Assembly: GCF_001457475.1 (NCBI RefSeq)
Contig: NZ_LN831029.1
Coordinates: 1,364,001-1,428,000, forward strand
Source of the DNA: Achromobacter xylosoxidans
GTDB lineage: Bacteria; Pseudomonadota; Gammaproteobacteria; Burkholderiales; Burkholderiaceae_B
Length of the DNA stretch: 64,000 bases
Reading direction: 5' to 3'
In this document: piece after piece, positions 61,472-64,000 of the stretch
Layout of the letters: every line of letters begins with the position of its first letter
Numbering within the stretch: the first letter of the stretch is position 1
Notes under the pieces: generated by a model
What the model saw: only the letters and a program-made list of their open reading frames with translations
Databases searched by the model: none
Told to the model about the DNA's origin: nothing
Made by a program: the position numbers and the translations under genes

Positions 61472-63598
61472 ATGACATCCCCCCTCCTACGCCAGTTGGC
61501 GTCCAGCCTCACCCTGGGCGTGCTCGGCCTGTCCGCGGCCCATGCCCAGCCGCAGCCTCCCGCGGCCGGCCAGGCCGTGCCGTCGTTGTCGCCGGTGGTC
61601 GTGTCCGGCGAGTCCGTCACGCGCGGGCTCGATCCCGGTCCCCGGCGGATCCAGGCCGAACAACAGGCCGTGCCGGGTGGCACCAACCTGATCCTGCCGC
61701 AGCAGGAGGTGCGCCTGATCACGCTGCGTGATGCGCTCGACTACCAGCCGGGCGTGGTGGTGCAGGAATTCTTCGGCGGACTGGACCAGCCCCGGCTGAA
61801 CATCCGCGGTTCCGGCATCCAGAGCAATCCCCTCAGTCGCGGCATCCTGCTGATGCAGGACGGCTTGCCGCTGAACGATGCCGACGGCTCGTTCGTCATC
61901 AGCCTGCTCGAACCTCGCAACGCGGGCCTGGTCGCCGTGCGGCGCGGGGCCAATGCGCTGGCGCCCGGCGCCACGACGCTGGGCGGTGAAGTCGACTTCC
62001 GGTCGCTCACAGGCACCCAGGGCGACCAGATCCGGCTTGGCACTGGCAGCTTCGGCACGCGTTCGGTCACCTTGTCCAAGGGCTTCGAGGACGAGCGCCT
62101 GGATGGCCGCTTCAGCTTCGGCTATGACAAGTCGGATGGCTATCGCCATCATTCGGCGTCCGAACGCTCTAGCTTCCAGGGCAATCTGGGCTTTCGTCGC
62201 GGGACTTTCGAGAACCGTACCTATCTGTCCTACACCGACCTCAGGTTCGACATTCCCCAGCCGGTGCCCAAGGCCCGCATGTATGCGGATCCGCGCGGCG
62301 TGCTGGGCGACGGCAATTCGCCGCAGGACCTGGCCAACAACGTCTACAACCGGGACCCGCACCGCGATACCAGCCAGTTCCGCATCGCCAACCGCAGCTA
62401 CTGGGGCAGCGACGACTTGAACCAGACCGCCGGCCTTTATTGGCAGCGCACCAATGACGACTTCACCAACCCGCAGGTCGCCAACGTCACGGACGGCGAT
62501 ACCTACGGCCTGGCGTGGCAGCTGGCCGGCAAGGCGGGCAGTGTCGATTACCGCGTGGCGCTCGACTGGCAGCGTAGCAATATGGACCGCGATTTCTACG
62601 CCATCCGTCCCGCCGATGGCCGCCGCCTGCAACGCTTCGGCAACTATGCCTTGACGGCCGAGAACCGCAGCGCGCTGATCGGCCTGGATTGGCACCTCAC
62701 CGGGCAGCTCAGCCTGGTCGGCGACCTGAAGTACACCCAGGCGGTGCGCGATGCGCGCGAGCGCGGCAGCGGCAAGACGCTGGACCAGGACTGGAACTAC
62801 GCCACCCCGCGCCTGGGCATCGTCTGGCAACCGGCGCAGACGCAGCGCTGGTATGCCAACGTCAGCCGCAGCAACGAGGCGCCGACCTTCTGGGAAATCG
62901 TCAACGGCGAAGTGCCCGCGCCCATGAACCCGGCCACCGCCGTCACTTCCATGAGCAAGCTCGACCTGCAACGCGCGCTGACGGTCGAACTCGGCGGCGA
63001 TGGCACCTTCGCCGTGGCCGGCCGTGACCTGCGCTGGACCGTGTCGCTCTATCGCAGCCGGGTGGAGGATGAACTCATGTCCGTCACCAACGCCAATGGC
63101 ACGCCGGCCGGCACCTACAACTACCGCGGCCGTACCCGCCACCAGGGCATCGAAGCGGGCCTGTCCGGCAGCCTGCCGGCGCCGGGCGACGGCCTGCTGG
63201 ACTACCGCGTCGCCTACACCTTCAGCGACTTCCGTTTCCGCGAGGGGGAATTCCAGGGCAACCGCATCGCCGGGGTGCCGCGCCACCTGCTGAGCGCCGA
63301 GTTGATGTACCGCAAAGGCGGTTGGCGCGCGGGGCCCAACCTGCGCTGGCTGATGAGCGACACTGAGACCAACCACGCCAACGCGCCGGGCACGCAGCAG
63401 AATGCCTATGCGCTGCTGGGTTTCAAGATCGCTTACGAGCATGATGCGCATTGGAGCGCCTACGTGCAGGCCGACAACCTCACCGACAAGACCTACGCCA
63501 GCAGCTACGCCATCCGCAACAGCGCGACGGCGGCCATGCCGATCTTCCTGCCAGGCAACGGCAGGGCGTTCAGCGCGGGCGTGGCCTACCGGTTCTGA
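61472..63598 (+). CDS. TonB-dependent receptor (FecA-like) paired with the ABC operon
   Basis: A 708-residue outer-membrane receptor. The signal peptide is 'LRQLASSLTLGVLGLSAAHA'; the plug carries 'LRDALDYQPGVVVQEFFGGLDQPRLNIRGSGIQSNPLSRGILLMQDGLPLNDADGSF' and 'VRRGANALAPGATTLGGEVDFRS', and the barrel ends in 'FSAGVAYRF' with a terminal Phe. The plug resembles FecA/FyuA-type and 'TonB receptor with transporter' groups. The start ATG at 61472 is preceded by GGAAGTACTCGC. It follows three genes of a NitT/TauT-type importer, suggesting a shared substrate. The ligand is unknown. Confidence 0.93.
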   Translation: MTSPLLRQLASSLTLGVLGLSAAHAQPQPPAAGQAVPSLSPVVVSGESVTRGLDPGPRRIQAEQQAVPGGTNLILPQQEVRLITLRDALDYQPGVVVQEFFGGLDQPRLNIRGSGIQSNPLSRGILLMQDGLPLNDADGSFVISLLEPRNAGLVAVRRGANALAPGATTLGGEVDFRSLTGTQGDQIRLGTGSFGTRSVTLSKGFEDERLDGRFSFGYDKSDGYRHHSASERSSFQGNLGFRRGTFENRTYLSYTDLRFDIPQPVPKARMYADPRGVLGDGNSPQDLANNVYNRDPHRDTSQFRIANRSYWGSDDLNQTAGLYWQRTNDDFTNPQVANVTDGDTYGLAWQLAGKAGSVDYRVALDWQRSNMDRDFYAIRPADGRRLQRFGNYALTAENRSALIGLDWHLTGQLSLVGDLKYTQAVRDARERGSGKTLDQDWNYATPRLGIVWQPAQTQRWYANVSRSNEAPTFWEIVNGEVPAPMNPATAVTSMSKLDLQRALTVELGGDGTFAVAGRDLRWTVSLYRSRVEDELMSVTNANGTPAGTYNYRGRTRHQGIEAGLSGSLPAPGDGLLDYRVAYTFSDFRFREGEFQGNRIAGVPRHLLSAELMYRKGGWRAGPNLRWLMSDTETNHANAPGTQQNAYALLGFKIAYEHDAHWSAYVQADNLTDKTYASSYAIRNSATAAMPIFLPGNGRAFSAGVAYRF

Positions 63599-63618
63599 TG
63601 ACCTATCCAGGCACCGCC

Positions 63619-64000
63619 ATGAACACCTATCCCTTGCTGTTGATCCTGCACCTGCTGGCCGCCTTCGTCTTCGTCGGCACGGTGACCTTCGAGGTGCTGT
63701 TCCTGGAACCGGTGCACCGGCGCCTGCCGCCCGAGGTGCGCAAGGCGCTCGGCGCCCAGCTCGGCCCGCGCGTGCGCGGCACGGTGCCGTGGGCGGTGCT
63801 GGTGCTGTACCTGGCGGGCCTGGGCCTGGCGTCGCAATACCGCGGCGTGCTGGCGCATCCGGCCGGCTCGCCGCTGGGCATCCTGCTGTCGATCAAGATC
63901 GCGCTGGCGGCGAGCGTGGCGGTGCACGTCGTCACGGCCCTGGCGCTGGCCCGCAAGCGGCGGCTGACGCCGGCCGTGCAGCGGCGCATTCACATCAGCG
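63619..64000 (+). CDS. CopD-like small membrane protein, cut by the window end
   Basis: The first 127 residues of a protein that continues past the window. The start ATG at 63619 lies 21 bases after the receptor stop. At least three hydrophobic helices are visible: 'LLLILHLLAAFVFVGTVTFEVLFL', 'VPWAVLVLYLAGLGLASQY' and 'GILLSIKIALAASVAVHVVTALALA', with a His near the start of the first ('ILHLLAAF') and a second conserved-looking His in 'AVHVVTA'. This helix pattern is that of the CopD/YcnJ and DUF2269-type families of haem- or copper-linked membrane proteins. It probably belongs to the ABC-receptor operon. Confidence 0.75.
   Translation, partial: MNTYPLLLILHLLAAFVFVGTVTFEVLFLEPVHRRLPPEVRKALGAQLGPRVRGTVPWAVLVLYLAGLGLASQYRGVLAHPAGSPLGILLSIKIALAASVAVHVVTALALARKRRLTPAVQRRIHIS

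Noticed and set aside
61487..63451. 654-codon frame antisense to the second TonB receptor gene
   Set aside because: Shadow of a well-recognised receptor on the plus strand.

Overview
The window is high-GC (roughly two thirds G+C), densely coded DNA whose gene set and order fit a betaproteobacterium of the Alcaligenaceae, most like Bordetella or Achromobacter. The pointers are a Bug/TTT-type solute receptor, ilvB-ilvH-ilvC followed by pssA, rpsO-pnp, a quinone oxidoreductase gene followed by tpiA-secG-tRNA-Leu(GAG), and a 3-hydroxybutyrate dehydrogenase. The genus is inferred from gene content; no database search was possible.

Layout. (1) 1-11141: the 3' part of a Bug receptor gene, then a leftward iron-siderophore locus: TonB-dependent receptor, lipoprotein binding protein, ATPase, two FecCD-type permeases, and two exporter-fold ABC half-transporters of the YbtPQ/IrtAB kind. 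A divergent TetR-like regulator sits across a tandem operator-like repeat. (2) 11286-36749: mostly core genes: tRNA-Ser(CGA), a CPA2 antiporter, bdhA, yaaA, a YccS-like FUSC protein, ilvBHC, pssA, rpsO-pnp, a threonine ammonia-lyase, a PIN protein, a tRNA-Leu(UAA) split by a group I intron, a nitrilase with a divergent LysR regulator, an AraC regulator with a divergent MFS pump, tRNA-Ser(UGA), a quinone oxidoreductase, tpiA and secG. (3) 36835-56108: accessory DNA beginning at tRNA-Leu(GAG). It holds an AT-rich gap, a lower-GC three-gene envelope module (OmpA-like lipoprotein, five-helix membrane protein, secreted vWA-like protein), a PhoX phosphatase behind a Pho box, a chemoreceptor, a nitroreductase, several envelope proteins, an AcfC-like binding protein and a 2017-residue DUF4011-helicase-nuclease-DUF3320 protein of the Hhe anti-phage type. 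(4) 56425-64000: a META/DUF4377 lipoprotein, a truncated haemoglobin fused to a DUF1971 cupin, a Crp/Fnr regulator, and a divergent operon of NitT/TauT-type ABC transporter, TonB-dependent receptor and a CopD-like membrane protein cut by the window end.

How the parts work together. Region 1 is a complete TonB-to-cytoplasm iron-chelate uptake route with no siderophore synthesis genes, which suggests scavenging of foreign siderophores. The ilv operon, the threonine ammonia-lyase and pssA are biosynthetic housekeeping. Region 3 looks like a variable segment on the far side of secG-tRNA-Leu: the nuo operon expected there in this group is not found in the following 26 kb. The strongest unusual signals are the group I intron in tRNA-Leu(UAA), the unassigned envelope trio and the solitary Hhe-type gene.
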